Of a DNA stretch of 64,000 bases, positions 14,076-25,229 are shown in pieces. Source of the DNA: Bimuria novae-zelandiae CBS 107.79 (taxonomy: Eukaryota; Ascomycota; Dothideomycetes; Pleosporales; Didymosphaeriaceae); NCBI GenBank assembly GCA_010015655.1, contig ML976666.1:973107-1037106 (forward strand). Reading direction: 5' to 3'. Both the position numbers and the translations under genes were made by a program. The first letter of the stretch is position 1, and each line of letters starts with the position of its first letter. The notes below the pieces were generated by a model. It had not been told where the DNA came from and made no database searches. It was given only the letters and a program-made list of their open reading frames with translations.

Positions 14076-14483
14076 ATGCCACCCACACTCCCCACCCCGC
14101 TTCTCCCAGCCACTTCTCCCAGTCCCACACTCATCTCCTCACCCACTCACCCCAGAAGCGACGACCTCTCCGCCGCCCTAGCCGCAAACGCCGCGTACAA
14201 CCCCACCAAGATCTTCCTCGCCGTCTTTGGCATCATCGCGCTGCTCATGTTTCTCATAACGATCGGCTGGTCGATCTGGTCGCGTCGGCAGCAGAAGAAG
14301 ACTCGAAAGGAGCAGGTGGCAAAAGATGCGGCTATGGCGGAGCTTTTTGGTGATGAGCGACAGGCGAGTATTGTGAGGGAAAAGAGTAGTAGGAGGGGTA
14401 GTGTTAAGGATGGTGGAGAAGTAGAGGAAGAGGATAAGCGCATAACGCGCTGGTCGTTTACTGGGTATTTTAGAAACGATTGA
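14076..14483 (+). CDS. Small single-pass membrane protein of unknown function
   Basis: A 135-residue frame with a good initiation context (CCACCATGCC). The first 40 residues are Pro/Ser-rich. One strong membrane helix follows (about residues 47-68, FLAVFGIIALLMFLITIGWSIW), then a basic stop-transfer RRQQKKTRKEQ. The hydrophilic tail has RGSVKDGG and EVEEEDKR and ends RWSFTGYFRND. No signal peptide precedes the helix, so orientation cannot be fixed; the basic flank after the helix suggests a cytosolic C-terminus. I do not recognise the family. Confidence 0.65.
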   Translation: MPPTLPTPLLPATSPSPTLISSPTHPRSDDLSAALAANAAYNPTKIFLAVFGIIALLMFLITIGWSIWSRRQQKKTRKEQVAKDAAMAELFGDERQASIVREKSSRRGSVKDGGEVEEEDKRITRWSFTGYFRND

Positions 14484-15047
14484 GTAGGGGAGGGGGGAGG
14501 AGTAGGTCTACTTGTGCCGTTCTCTCTAGAGAGAAGGATTGAGTGGTGAGCGGAGAAGGGGTTCTTGTGGTATCGAATCAGTTTCGTCGCATCAAAGAGT
14601 AACGATTTTAATCCTTGAATTATATTTTTGCAAATAAATTTGCATTTTTCGGGGCGAGAGGTTCTGTTCGGTTTTAATGCACCTGTGATAGTCTTTCAAC
14701 GTCCATCCCTTCGTAACGGAAAACCCGCCGTAGCGGAACGCCAACAGCACTTTCCACTATAACAACGCCAAAAACTGTCGCATAATGTAGATAACCTCGG
14801 AATAGACACCTCACCCCCTCATCTTTCCGTGTACTGTCTTTACTTGTCGTGGGCATCTTCAATGTCTGGCAGAGTGAATTCATCCATAATAGATGTTGTT
14901 GTAGTAGATTTTTGTGTAGAGAAGTAGGTGTAAGTTGTGTAACAAGGAGTAACGTGTTCCACCAGTAACCTGCCCACCCCACCAGAACCGCACCCGCATT
15001 TTCACGGACTACATAACAATAACAGAAAAAAATTATCTATAGATATA
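14484..15047. other. Border between gene region and transposon block
   Basis: No gene is recognised. The sequence changes from ordinary composition to RIP-type A+T-rich sequence at the pogo element that starts at 15,048. The minus-strand frame at 14674-14982 shows no domain. Confidence 0.4.
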
Positions 15048-16894
15048 ACGTGGTTCACCACCGAGCGGGCCAACCCCACCGAGCGGGCCAACTTTGCTAA
15101 ATGCAGCCCACCTCCAGCTTATACCATAATGCCATTACAACATAATGCGCAACAACCTTATACTAAAAGCGCACTATAGCTTACTATCTAAGCTATAATT
15201 AAAAATTATAATAAGAGTAAAAGACGCGTTATTATAGCCTTTAGCGTGCCTTAAATAATAGTATAATAACAACGCTAAGGAGCCCTCTCTCGACGTAATC
15301 GCGAGCCTAACTTAAAGAAGCTAACTAAGCTAGAGGAGGAGGCTCTAGTCTAACGTATACTTAAGCTTAACTAGCGAGGAATAGGTGCAACAAGGGATAT
15401 AGTCTAAAATATAGCTAATAATCTACTTACTAAGCGCGGTAGATAGCCTATTAGTAAATACTAGATAGACAGGCTTAAGACGCGTACGCCAGAAATTAAG
15501 CTTTAAAGGAGCTATCTATATAATTATTAGTAAGCCCTAAATAAAGATCTATATATTATAACGCCCTAGTTTAAGCTAGTTGCTAATACTAAGGCTAAGT
15601 ACAGTATCACTAATAACGACACGTACAACTTTGATAAGACAGGCTTTATAATAGGGGTAATACAGGGTTAGATAGTCTTTACAGGCTCTAAGAAGTAAAG
15701 TAACCTAAAGAAGATTTAACCTAGTAACTATAAGTAGGTTACTAATATCTAGGGTGTTAGCGCTAAAGGCTAGGCTCTACTACCCTTTCTTATCTTCCTT
15801 AGTAAGGTTCTAATTACGTCCTGGTTCTACAATCTACCCTAAGACTAGGTTATTAAAGTTAGTCTTAATAGCTAGACGTTAAATAAGCTTAGTCTTGCCT
15901 AGCTAAGGCACTTTAATACCTATACTAAGGCGCGTAGTTTAGGTGCATACTAACTACTAATTATAGATAGCCACGAGAGCCACTGCTCACACGAATTCTA
16001 TAAATACTATAAGGAATAGAAGATTATTATTCTCTATATGCCTCCACACTCATCACACCTCTTGTAGCTACTTAATATGGGTTGTTTTTCGCCTTTAAAG
16101 CGGGCGTACAGTAATAAGATTAGTAGCTTAGCACGGTATAGCACTAAGCAAATTAAGAAGGAGATCTTTCTACTAGCCTTTAAAGTAGCTTTTAAGAAGG
16201 TAATAACAAAGGCGAATATCTACGCAGGCTTTAGAGGCACTAGATTAGTCCTACACGACCTAGAGGTAGTGTTATTAAGACTTAATATGGTTTTTCGTAC
16301 GCTAACTCCACCTAACGCAGAGGACACCCTATAGGAATTAAAAATACTAAGCAACCTCCGCGAGATAGAGGCTTAGTTAACGCTAGTTTATAAGCGTGTA
16401 TAGAAGTATAAAGATTCACTAGTTTCTCCGCTTCTTAGAGCTGTTAAGCAGCTTAATAAAGGTGTTATATTAATAGGGCACGAAATAGTATTAATATAAT
16501 AAGAAATAGTAGGGCTTCGTAAGATAGTAGAAATAGTAATAAAGGTAAAAAGTTAAAAGAGGAAGTATATTTAGGCAGCTAAGATACTTATAGTAAGAGA
16601 GGTAGTCGATTTAATAGCTAAAAAGGATAGTAGTGGGTAAAAGGAGGGTGAAGAGTCTGCAAAGAGGGTGCGTGGGTAGAGGCGCTACGGACGTTGCGGC
16701 GAAGCTGGCTACAACGCTCGCACCTGCGCAGTAGAAATTATAGATGCATCTAATAGCAATAAGTCTAAATAGTATTTCTATATTCTGCGAATTATAGTAA
16801 ATTATAGTGGTGTTGTAGGAGGCGCTTCGCAATAGACTGACTTTTAAAAAGTGGCCCGCTCGGTGGGGTTGGCCCGCTCGGTAGTGAACCATGT
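15048..16894 (+). mobile_element. pogo/Fot1-type DNA transposon, RIP-inactivated (copy 1)
   Basis: A 1,847-bp element with about 46-bp terminal inverted repeats starting ACGTGGTTCAC at the left and ACATGGTTCAC (complement) at the right, flanked by TA on both sides. Each terminus holds two direct copies of ACCGAGCGGGCCAAC. The + strand carries a degraded Fot1-type transposase: an N-terminal helix-turn-helix region near 15,300-15,480 (KKLTKLEEEAL), a first catalytic region near 15,620-15,650 (NFDKTGF), a second (ISDSHESH) near 15,960, then PPHSSHLL and MGCFSPLKRAY. Many codons are now TAA or TAG, as expected from C-to-T changes at CpA. Confidence 0.9.
15295..16380 (+). pseudogene. Remnant of Fot1/pogo transposase
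   Basis: Degenerate coding region of the element at 15,048-16,894. Reading frames are recognisable by segments such as PPHSSHLL and GCFSPLKRAYSNKI but are interrupted by numerous stops. The longest open remnant is 16,077-16,334. It is not functional. Confidence 0.8.
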
Positions 16895-17849
16895 TAGCTA
16901 TATTATTCTTAAAGTAGCTTTACACTGCGTCTATTTATAGCCTTAAACGAAGTAGTTTAAGCACGTTAATAGTGCCTATTACTATACTAGCTAAGCGTCT
17001 TACTAAGCTACTTCCCTTTTAGTATTTTTAGCTAGTATAGTAAGTTAGTAGCCTTTTATAACCTATAGAGCTAGAAGGTACAAATAGTAATAGCTTAGGA
17101 ATAATAGTAGTACTTATACTCTTTAAAACCTCCTTTTTTAACTAATCTAGAACGTTAACTATATAAGTATTATAAGTAGTAAAAGTCTACATTTCTTCTT
17201 CTATCTACGTAATGTTTAACTTTAAGCGAGCAACCTTTACTTTTACCTAAAGTAAGGCTAGGCGCTTTTTACGCTTTATATCCTAAATTCTCTCTTACTC
17301 TTTCTTAGGAACCTAGAAGCTATAATTTATATAAACTATAATATAAGTAGCACACTGCCTAGTAGTAGTATTTATAAAGCACTTTAGAATATATTTTTCC
17401 ATATAACGTCTATTACGTATTAGTATTTTTAAACCCTAGGGATAAATTTAGTTAGCACGCTAATAATAGGACTTAATTAATAATTACTTTATTACTTTAG
17501 GCATAGTTAGGGAGGCTAGGGAAATCTAAAGGAGGATATAATATAACCCTAGGTAAAGACGCACTTACCTTTATATTTTAAGGACTAGCACTAGATAAGA
17601 CGCGTAACATAACTTTATAAGAATATATAAGTGTGGAGGGTAAAACGAGCTGGATAGTATATAGTTCGGAGATCGAATTGATTGATCAGTAACATATGAA
17701 AAGTTACTGTAAGAGCAGTATTTATACCGAGCATTCGGTGTTATGTTTGCCCGTTCCACCTGATCCTTCCGATCAGGGGACCTACAAAGGATAATTCCCG
17801 CGACAATAAGAATAAAGTATTAAAATAATAACCTTAAAAGAGGGGATAA
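16895..17849. other. RIP-altered repeat DNA, unassigned
   Basis: A+T-rich, CpA-poor sequence with no gene. The part at about 17,560-17,805 is less altered. Read on the minus strand from TGTCGCGGG (17,805) it has a TATAAATAC-type TATA box, so it may be a piece of an LTR. The far boundary is not visible. Confidence 0.4.
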
Positions 17850-17961
17850 TATTATAATTACAAAGGATTACAGTGGTATAGTAACTATAAATTGTAGGAG
17901 AATAAAGGTCTACGTAGAAGGGCTAATAGGGCTTAGCACGCTAGTAGGTAAGATATAATTA

Positions 17962-18398
17962 ACGTGTTCGGCAAGCGAGTGGATCAGGCAAGTAAGCGGA
18001 TCACTCCATTTACTAGTAAAACCGTGATTTTTATACCCCTGTTAAGTATCTTAATACATAATAGTAATATTTATAAAGTTATATAGCTGGCTGCACCGAT
18101 ATAAATAATTTATATATTTAAAATTATTAAGCTCTAGCCTAAAGAAACTGGACGTTATTTAAGAATTACTACATTATAGGGGTATTTTGGTCCCCATACG
18201 CCATATTTTAATAACTACATATATTAGAACTATAGAAATTTAGTATAGTTATTCATACACATATAATATAACTACATTAAAAATTTAGAATTTATTATTA
18301 AGTATTAAGAGCCTTAACAGGGATATAAAAATCACGGTTTTACTAGTAAAATAGAGTGATCCGCTTACTTGCCTGATCCACTCGCTTGCCGAACACGT
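17962..18398. mobile_element. 437-bp MITE with 85-bp terminal inverted repeats
   Basis: The ends are ACGTGTTCGGCAAGCGAG and its complement; near-perfect arms continue for about 85 bp. TA lies on both sides (17,960-17,961 and 18,399-18,400). No coding capacity is visible. ACGT termini and TA duplication point to pogo/Fot1 mobilisation. The related LTR copy at 52,371 lacks the insertion at the matching point (about 52,490), giving an empty-site comparison. Confidence 0.85.
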
Positions 18399-18616
18399 TA
18401 AGTTAGTAGTTACGTAATAAAGATCTTACTAAAAGAATAGAATCTTAAAAAGATACTAGCTTAGTAAAAGAACTAAAAAATATCCTACTAAGAAGTAAGT
18501 CTCTTAGGAGACTAAAGGGATACTAGGATATTAAGAAATAAAATAACTAGTATATAGTCTAAGATACTTTTTATACATTTCCTACTCCTTATAGTAAACT
18601 TTTAGAACACTACGAG

Positions 18617-18885
18617 TGTGAGGACGGGCACAGGCTCCTGCATCAAGAGAGTAGATGAGGTAGGTTGGCTCTATTTCAGCTACACTAAGATGAGGAGACT
18701 GTAGGTACACAGGCCTGCGGCGCTTTTATGCGCTACCGCTTGGCACGGAACATCTATTTATCCAAGATAGCTACACTAGGTGCGTAGGCAGCTGCGCCCA
18801 GGCGTAAGGTAGCTGCACCCAGGCGTGAGACAGTCGCGCCTCTTACGCGAGGTCATGTGTCCTGCTAGCATGCCAGGCTATCACA
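18617..18885 (-). repeat. 3' LTR of the Gypsy element (269 bp)
   Basis: Begins TGTGATAGCC and ends CCGTCCTCACA on the minus strand. It includes two copies of a 21-bp unit (like CAGCTGCACCCAGGCGTGAGA) at about 18,790-18,831. It is much less RIP-altered than the interior. Confidence 0.9.
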
Positions 18886-19250
18886 TCACCCCCCTCTAAG
18901 GTGGGCGCAGTCCTCTAAGTCTGTCGTGTTACCTCCTTTATGTCTTACCTTATACTAGTATAACCGTAGCTTTATTATCTTCCTCTATTATCTCTAGATA
19001 GGTGCTCGCTCGCAGCTAGATGTCTAGTTATAGTAGTGGCCCTGCTTTATCTAGGTATGCGTTATAATACTCCTTTACCTTATATAGTGCCCTAACAAAG
19101 CCTCAGGCGTTGTACTAAGTAGGGTTAAGATTATAGGTAGTCTAGGAGACTTTGTATTATAAACGTCCTTAATAAATATAGCTATTAAAGATCTCTTCTA
19201 CTTGCTATTCTAGGTTGCTATTAACCTCTATTAGCTCCTCTTCTAGCTCT

Positions 19251-19448
19251 TGTGAACCAATAACTAAAAATGTATATCCCCCTCTGCCACTAGAGGTAAG
19301 CTATCTCCTATATACCCAGGCGCAAACATCCTAGATAACTGGCAAACAGCAAACAAAAGGAAAATAAGCCATTAGCTTGGTGGCAAACATCAAAAACAAA
19401 CAAAAGGAAAACAAGCCATCAGCTCAGTGGCAAACATCAAACCTCACA
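19251..19448 (-). repeat. 3' LTR of nested Copia (198 bp)
   Basis: Read on the + strand it starts TGTGAACCAATAAC and ends AACCTCACA. It contains two related internal units (AAGCCATCAGCTCAGTGG-like) about 48 bp apart. Confidence 0.92.
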
Positions 19449-22400
19449 CACCCCCTCGCACCTCCCACATGCTGGAGGGGCAATCGCCCCGTATATGAAG
19501 CCGTAGACGTACCCGCAAAAGTGGCTATCGCCAGATTTCATAGTATTAAGCTTTTTACTTAACGTTTTTCCCGACAAATCGTCCACGGAGATCTACGAGA
19601 TAGAGCTGCCTTATAAACTCTATATATTTCTGCTTTAAGAGTAACTTCGTGAGCCCGTCTGCTAGCATCTTAGTTATTAGCACCTATTTTACATAGAGTC
19701 GTCCTGCCTCTACTTCTTAACAGATCCACATCTAGTGTATGTCCACGTATTTAATGCTCGTTTTTAGGCGGTCTTCCTACTTATTAACAATGTTTACTGT
19801 CTACTAGTTATTACATATAATAACTAGCGTCTTATTTAGCTTAAAACTGATCCCCTTAAAAAAGCGCAACTATTCCTAAAGTTATAATCTAGTGGTTAAT
19901 AGAGTAAGTAGCTCCGTCTCTATTATTAACTTACTAATAGTCCTTTGCACCGTAGATCTCTAATTAACTAGTAAATTATATAGTAAGAAGAGATAGCTAT
20001 GGCTACTCTAGCGCGTCTCTATAACGTCTGTATACGACGCGTCTAATGCTCCGTAAAAGACGGGATTAAGGTTACCTCCAGCGAGGATTTCGGTGGCGCC
20101 GTCGCCGTCGTCACTACTGCCCTAGAGAGCGTAGTACTTTGTTGCTAGGAGATAGACCCACACCTTAAGTGCGTACTGTACATGCAACTGCCTAGGATTA
20201 GTAAGGTAATATACTAAAATAATATGCGAGCGCGCAATATCTGGACGCGTCTAGCAAGTAATATATACTAAGCTACTAACTAATTACTAGTAATACGTCC
20301 GTTGTTTAGCATTAGGCTCCTCTATAGAAGCCTGCAAGTTATTTGCGTATTATAGTAATAGAGCCTTTAGCGTCTTGCCCTCTAGCTTTATATTAAATTA
20401 ATAAGCGACTTTATTAATATACTTATTCTATAATAACTAAATCTTGCGCTGCTTCCTGTCTCGAAGTACTCGTACGCCTAGGAACCATGTAAGTTCTCCT
20501 ATTATCTTTAAGTCGTAGTGTTTAATAAGCTTGCTAGCAATGCTGTCGAACAAGCGTTAGTTATTATAATAGTAGGCAATTGTAATATTATTAACAAAGA
20601 CAAATAATATAAGGTAATTATTTGTATATAAGCATGGAAACCCTGGGACACGCTTAAGGCCCAATTTCTCGACTGTGTAACGGAAATCTTTATGCTAGAG
20701 CAGTGCTAACTCCTTTAAACTATATAGAGCGCGCAAGACCTCTAGGAACTCGCTATTGTCGCTAAAGACGTCTAGGGTCTCTACTAAGAGCTTGCGATTA
20801 AGTAGGGCGTTTAAGAAAGCGTTAGGCGCGTCATACTACTAAAGCTCTAGGTTAAACTTATTAGTAATTACTAGTAGGGCCCGAAAACTTCGTGCTGCTA
20901 GCGTCGCTGCGTAAGTGTCTTTATACTACTCCTTAAGGTCTTCTTATATAACAAGCCGCGCCTTAAACTTGTAAAGATAGCCATCCTCGTCGAACTTATA
21001 ATTAAATACCTACATAAGCGAGAGTACCTTAATACCTTACTTAGCTACTATCTTTCTAGTTATCTTTATCTTGCAGAAACAGCCCTTGTCCCACACCTAG
21101 CGATACTCTTATTAAACGGCCTCCATAAATTGCTTGCTAAATTAGTGATACTTTAGCTAGTGTATAGACTTTAGTTTAGGTAGTAATTAGCTCCTGTAAA
21201 GTCGCTAGTTATTAAGAAAGCTAGATCTGCTATTTTAGCCTTGCTTAACGTTTATTAAAGTTATAAAAGCATAGAGATATTTGTTAACACGCCTAGCGCT
21301 AAAAATCGCTGCATGTAACTAAGGATTATTGCGATTCGTTGGCCTACGCTTACGCCTACCTAAAACGATATTTTCCTCTAAAAAATTAAGATTTTAATGC
21401 TAAGGAGCATTGTTCGTATGCCTATTAGGCATATAGTCTAGTATTTTAGTTATAGAATAGTTTATAACTAGTTACTAAGTAGGTAAAGGCGGTGTTAAGT
21501 GCGCGTTAAAAAATTAAGTATCTCTATCTTCTTATGCTAAGACTCTTTCCCTTAATACCAAATCCTCCTCACCCCTAAGCTATTGCTATAATTAAGCCTT
21601 ATTTTGCTCTAATTTGTTTTCTAGCGTTTGAATTTATTCGTCCAGAATAACGTTGTCGCCTCGATTATCTAGATTTCTAGCTACTAGGTATAATATGTTA
21701 TAAAATAGAGCGTTTACTATACGCTGCATCTCTTTAACTTGCTTAGTAATTGCGAAAGCCTTCTTATCCACTCTATGCTTAACTTAGGAGAGAACTCCCC
21801 TGTTAGACGTAGTTAATTACTAGAGTAATATACGCGCTCGCGCTTGCCGGGTTGTTAGTAAGTCCTTTACTTTAATATTATCTTTATTTAGTATCTCTAG
21901 CATATCTAATAGCTTAATAGATCTTGCAATAGCTTACGCGTTATACCTATCTTTACTACCTTTATAAAAACAACTTAGGTTAAAAATAACGTCTCTTACG
22001 CGAACAACTTGGTCCTTCGTTAGTAGCTAAATCCTAAAGATATTAGTTAAATCATACCCCATAAGATAGCTAATAAGAGCCCTAGACTACGTCTTTGCAG
22101 CCTTTGGCAGGTGTTTATTTAATACGTATGCTTAACAACCAATAGGCCGTATATAAGAGACGATAGGCTTGTGTCTCTAGACAATCTCATACAGAGTTTT
22201 CCAGCCTAACGACCTCGTTGGCGTACGGTTAAGTAAGTACCCTATCGTCTTGTACATCTCGTTCGCTAGCTTTTTAGGTAAGTTAGCCTGCAACGTTAGC
22301 GCTCTCGCCCTTATACTAAGCGTCTTTCTAGCTATTTTAGCGCCGCCGTTCTACTCTAGTGTGTCTAATGCCTATAGCTCTAAGCGTATTCCTAATTTAT

Positions 22401-24351
22401 TATAAAGACTCTTAAACCCGAATCCTTTCTCGTCGTTAGCTTTTATAATAATTACGTCGTAATTAAACTGCCTCTAGATCTGCCAAATCACGCTAAGTAG
22501 CTAGGGACGTAACTCTCTAGCGTTTCTTGTCCTAGTTATTTCTACCTCGTTCTTTTTAGAGTACTCGTCCACCGCATAAGTAGCGTACCTGTCGCGATTA
22601 TAGCAGAGCTTTCCGTGCTCGCGGATTTGTAAAACGTCGATAGTAATACAATAAAACGGGCGCTCCGCCATGTCTACTAGCGTACGCCTAGACACCTGCT
22701 ACGTGAGCTTCGCCTCGTGGTAAATCTAGCAATTAAGGTCCTATTGCTTGACGTCTGTCACTTTAACGCCAACCATATTATCTTATAAGTATTAAATTGC
22801 CTCTTTTAATAAATAATTTTATATAGCATAAGCAAGCTTCGCGCTAAATTTCTAAGTAGGTTTTAGTATTCTTAATAGTGCTGTCCTTATTATAAAGGTA
22901 AATAATATTAGCTTCTTTAGTCGCTTGCTTATCTCAACGTTAAGTAACTAGTAGCCCCGCTAGTACTCTAAATAAGCAATTACCCTTAAGCTCTTATACA
23001 AAACGTCTCTGCCAGAGTTAAAGTAAATGCCTACATCACGACAGCGGCCTAGGCCTATAACGCTTGTTAAGGAACCTAGTATAAAAGTAACATAAGTAAG
23101 TGCTAAACTCTTAACACTAGATAGCGTACGGATAGAGAGGCTAACTTTACCCTAGGCTTCTACTAGAATATAACTTACTTTAGTAGTAATAGTCCTACTA
23201 TCGTGCTCCTTACGTTGCCTTTCCTAGCCTACTTAGTCCTCTAAGTTAATAATATAAGTATTGCTACCTAGGTCCAGAATCTAGCGGTCTTATAAACTAT
23301 TACCCTCTACAATAGCTGCGACTTCGAGATCTCTAAATAGTAGAGAGTTATTATCTATAAGGACAGCCTCTACTATAAAATTAGCCGTATAAGTAACTAG
23401 AGTAGTAGGAGCTTTGCCGTTATCTACTATAATTATCTCCTTAATATCTATATTATTACGCTTACGCTATTTGCCTAGGTACTCTTTTACCTTCTCTTTT
23501 AAGCTAGCGTTGTCCTTATAAGCCTTTTTAATACGCTCTTATATAGACTTCTTATTCTTAAAGTCTACGCGCCTGCCTTTGGCATGTAGGTTAAGGTAAT
23601 AGTAGTTCTCCTACTAGTGGCGAAATCCACACAAGTAGCTCTTGCCCTTATTATTAGAGCTATTCTTATCTAACTCTTAGATAGTCTTTGCTGCTTAAAG
23701 CTCTCCTGCTATTACTATAAGTTAAAGGGCCCTAAGTTAAGTTGTCCGTAAGTAGTTCTTATACGTCGCAATCTTATTTTTTAATAATAGAGTAATTGTC
23801 TAGCTAGTGCGTTATTACTTAAGATAACTTACTAGCGCAGGCGCTCTATACTCTAGATTTACTACCTTAATAGCTACTAGAAAATTCTCTACTAATTAGT
23901 TATCCGTAACGTCTAATAGCGAAACCGCATGCGCCTACCTTATTACGTTAAGCTAGTCTCTTAGCTAAATCTCTATACTCTTATCCCTTAATAGCACGTA
24001 TAACTAGCGATACTTCTCTTTTAGTTCGCGCTTAATTATAGTTATCGTGAGCAATAAGTAGGCCTTAAGGGTAATTAGACATTTATAAATAGTGTTTTTA
24101 CCTTATAGTAAGTATAGGTTACGTTAATGTATAGTGCGTGCTATCTTAGAGTTAAAGAAAGTAAGCGCTCTTTACTAACGCTTAAATACTAGAAAATCTT
24201 ACTTATACCTTTAATATAAGAATTAGTAGCGCGTAAACCCTTTATTATTAAGATCTTACTTAGTGTAATTTACTAGTATAGGGATTAGTTCCCTATTTAC
24301 CCCTGCGCGTGGCAACGCGTCTTTTAGCTCTAGCAGAGTAGGCGCTGTTAA

Positions 24352-24510
24352 TTACTTTAAATCTACCTCCGGCACGTCAGGATCCACATACTCCCACAGC
24401 CTATGCTGTTGCGCTGTATCTTTACGCAAAAATAACCAAGCTTGCCAGTCCTTAGGCGTCTCAAGGATCACTCCTATCGCTCGGGATGCTGCCTGCAATT
24501 CGGCCGTCAT
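24352..24510 (-). pseudogene. Gag N-terminal remnant of nested Copia
   Basis: From ATG at 24,510 the minus strand is open for 52 codons (MTAELQAASRAIGVI..., then WQAWLFLRKDTAQQHRLW) and hits TAA at 24,352-24,354. The composition is normal up to this stop and RIP-type beyond it. The W..WLFLR pattern is typical of Copia gag starts. Confidence 0.65.
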
Positions 24511-25018
24511 CGTAATTGTATGGAGAGGGCAAACAAATGGTATGTGTGAAAGATCAGACGACTAAGAGCGATCACTGACTGCAATAGCTGAGTTGCCCGA
24601 CAAAACACTATGCCGGGCTCATAACTGTCGCGGAGCAAAAGGCTAACCTTCTGCTCCCGTTGGAGTAGAATATTCTTAACCGTCACACACCCCCCCAGAT
24701 CGTAGCGTAGCGAAGAGATGGAAGCTTTTCAAGGTTTCTCATACATATTGGCCGCAGCGCAACATGCCCTGTATATTCTGCTCCAGTCTCTCCCGCTCGC
24801 CCTCTACGTCTGTGGCCCTTCTTGCAACTGACTCTTTAGCCATCTGGCACTATAGCCATCTAGCGCTAGCATTTGCATTGCTAGCCTAGTGCTCTCTGGC
24901 GCAGTGCTCTTTGGTGCAGTGTGCTCTTGGCTATTTGTGTGGTGTGCACGTGCTCGCTTGTGGTACCCCACCCGAGTGGGAATCCGTCACTTGAGTGCTT
25001 GCGCAGGCTTCAGCGATT

Positions 25019-25031
25019 CCGGGCTCATAAC
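25019..25031 (-). promoter_or_regulatory. Primer-binding site matching the initiator-tRNA anticodon arm
   Basis: Directly inside the 5' LTR the minus strand reads GTTATGAGCCCGG. This is complementary to CCGGGCTCATAAC, the anticodon-arm sequence typical of tRNA-iMet. Copia-type elements are known to prime with a half-molecule of tRNA-iMet. A second copy of the same 13-mer lies at about 24,614-24,628. Confidence 0.65.
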
Positions 25032-25229
25032 TGTGAACCAATAACTAAAAATGTATATCCCCCTCTGCCACTAGAGGTAAGCTATCTCCTATATACCCAG
25101 GCGCAAACATTCTAGATAACTGGCAAACAGCAAACAAAAGGAAAATAAGCCATCAGCTCGGTGGCAAACATCAAAAACAAACAAAAGGAAAACAAGCCAT
25201 CAGCTCAGTGGCAAACATCAAACCTCACA
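25032..25229 (-). repeat. 5' LTR of nested Copia (198 bp)
   Basis: Same length as the other LTR and nearly identical. It is bounded outside by the GCTCT duplication and inside by the primer-binding site. Confidence 0.92.

Larger units (their letters stand above)
19251..25229 (-). mobile_element. Ty1/Copia LTR retrotransposon nested in the Gypsy element
   Basis: A 5,979-bp element with 198-bp LTRs at both ends, differing at three positions by my reading, and the duplication GCTCT on both sides (19,246-19,250 and 25,230-25,234). Minus-strand order: 5' LTR, primer site at 25,019-25,031, gag start at 24,510, degraded pol, and an RNase H end near 19,560-19,760 with ...DIH..., MLADGLTK and FIRQLYLVDL. 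A polypurine tract lies beside the 3' LTR. The outer 320 bp on the left and about 870 bp on the right are almost free of RIP, while the interior is saturated with stops. Confidence 0.92.
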
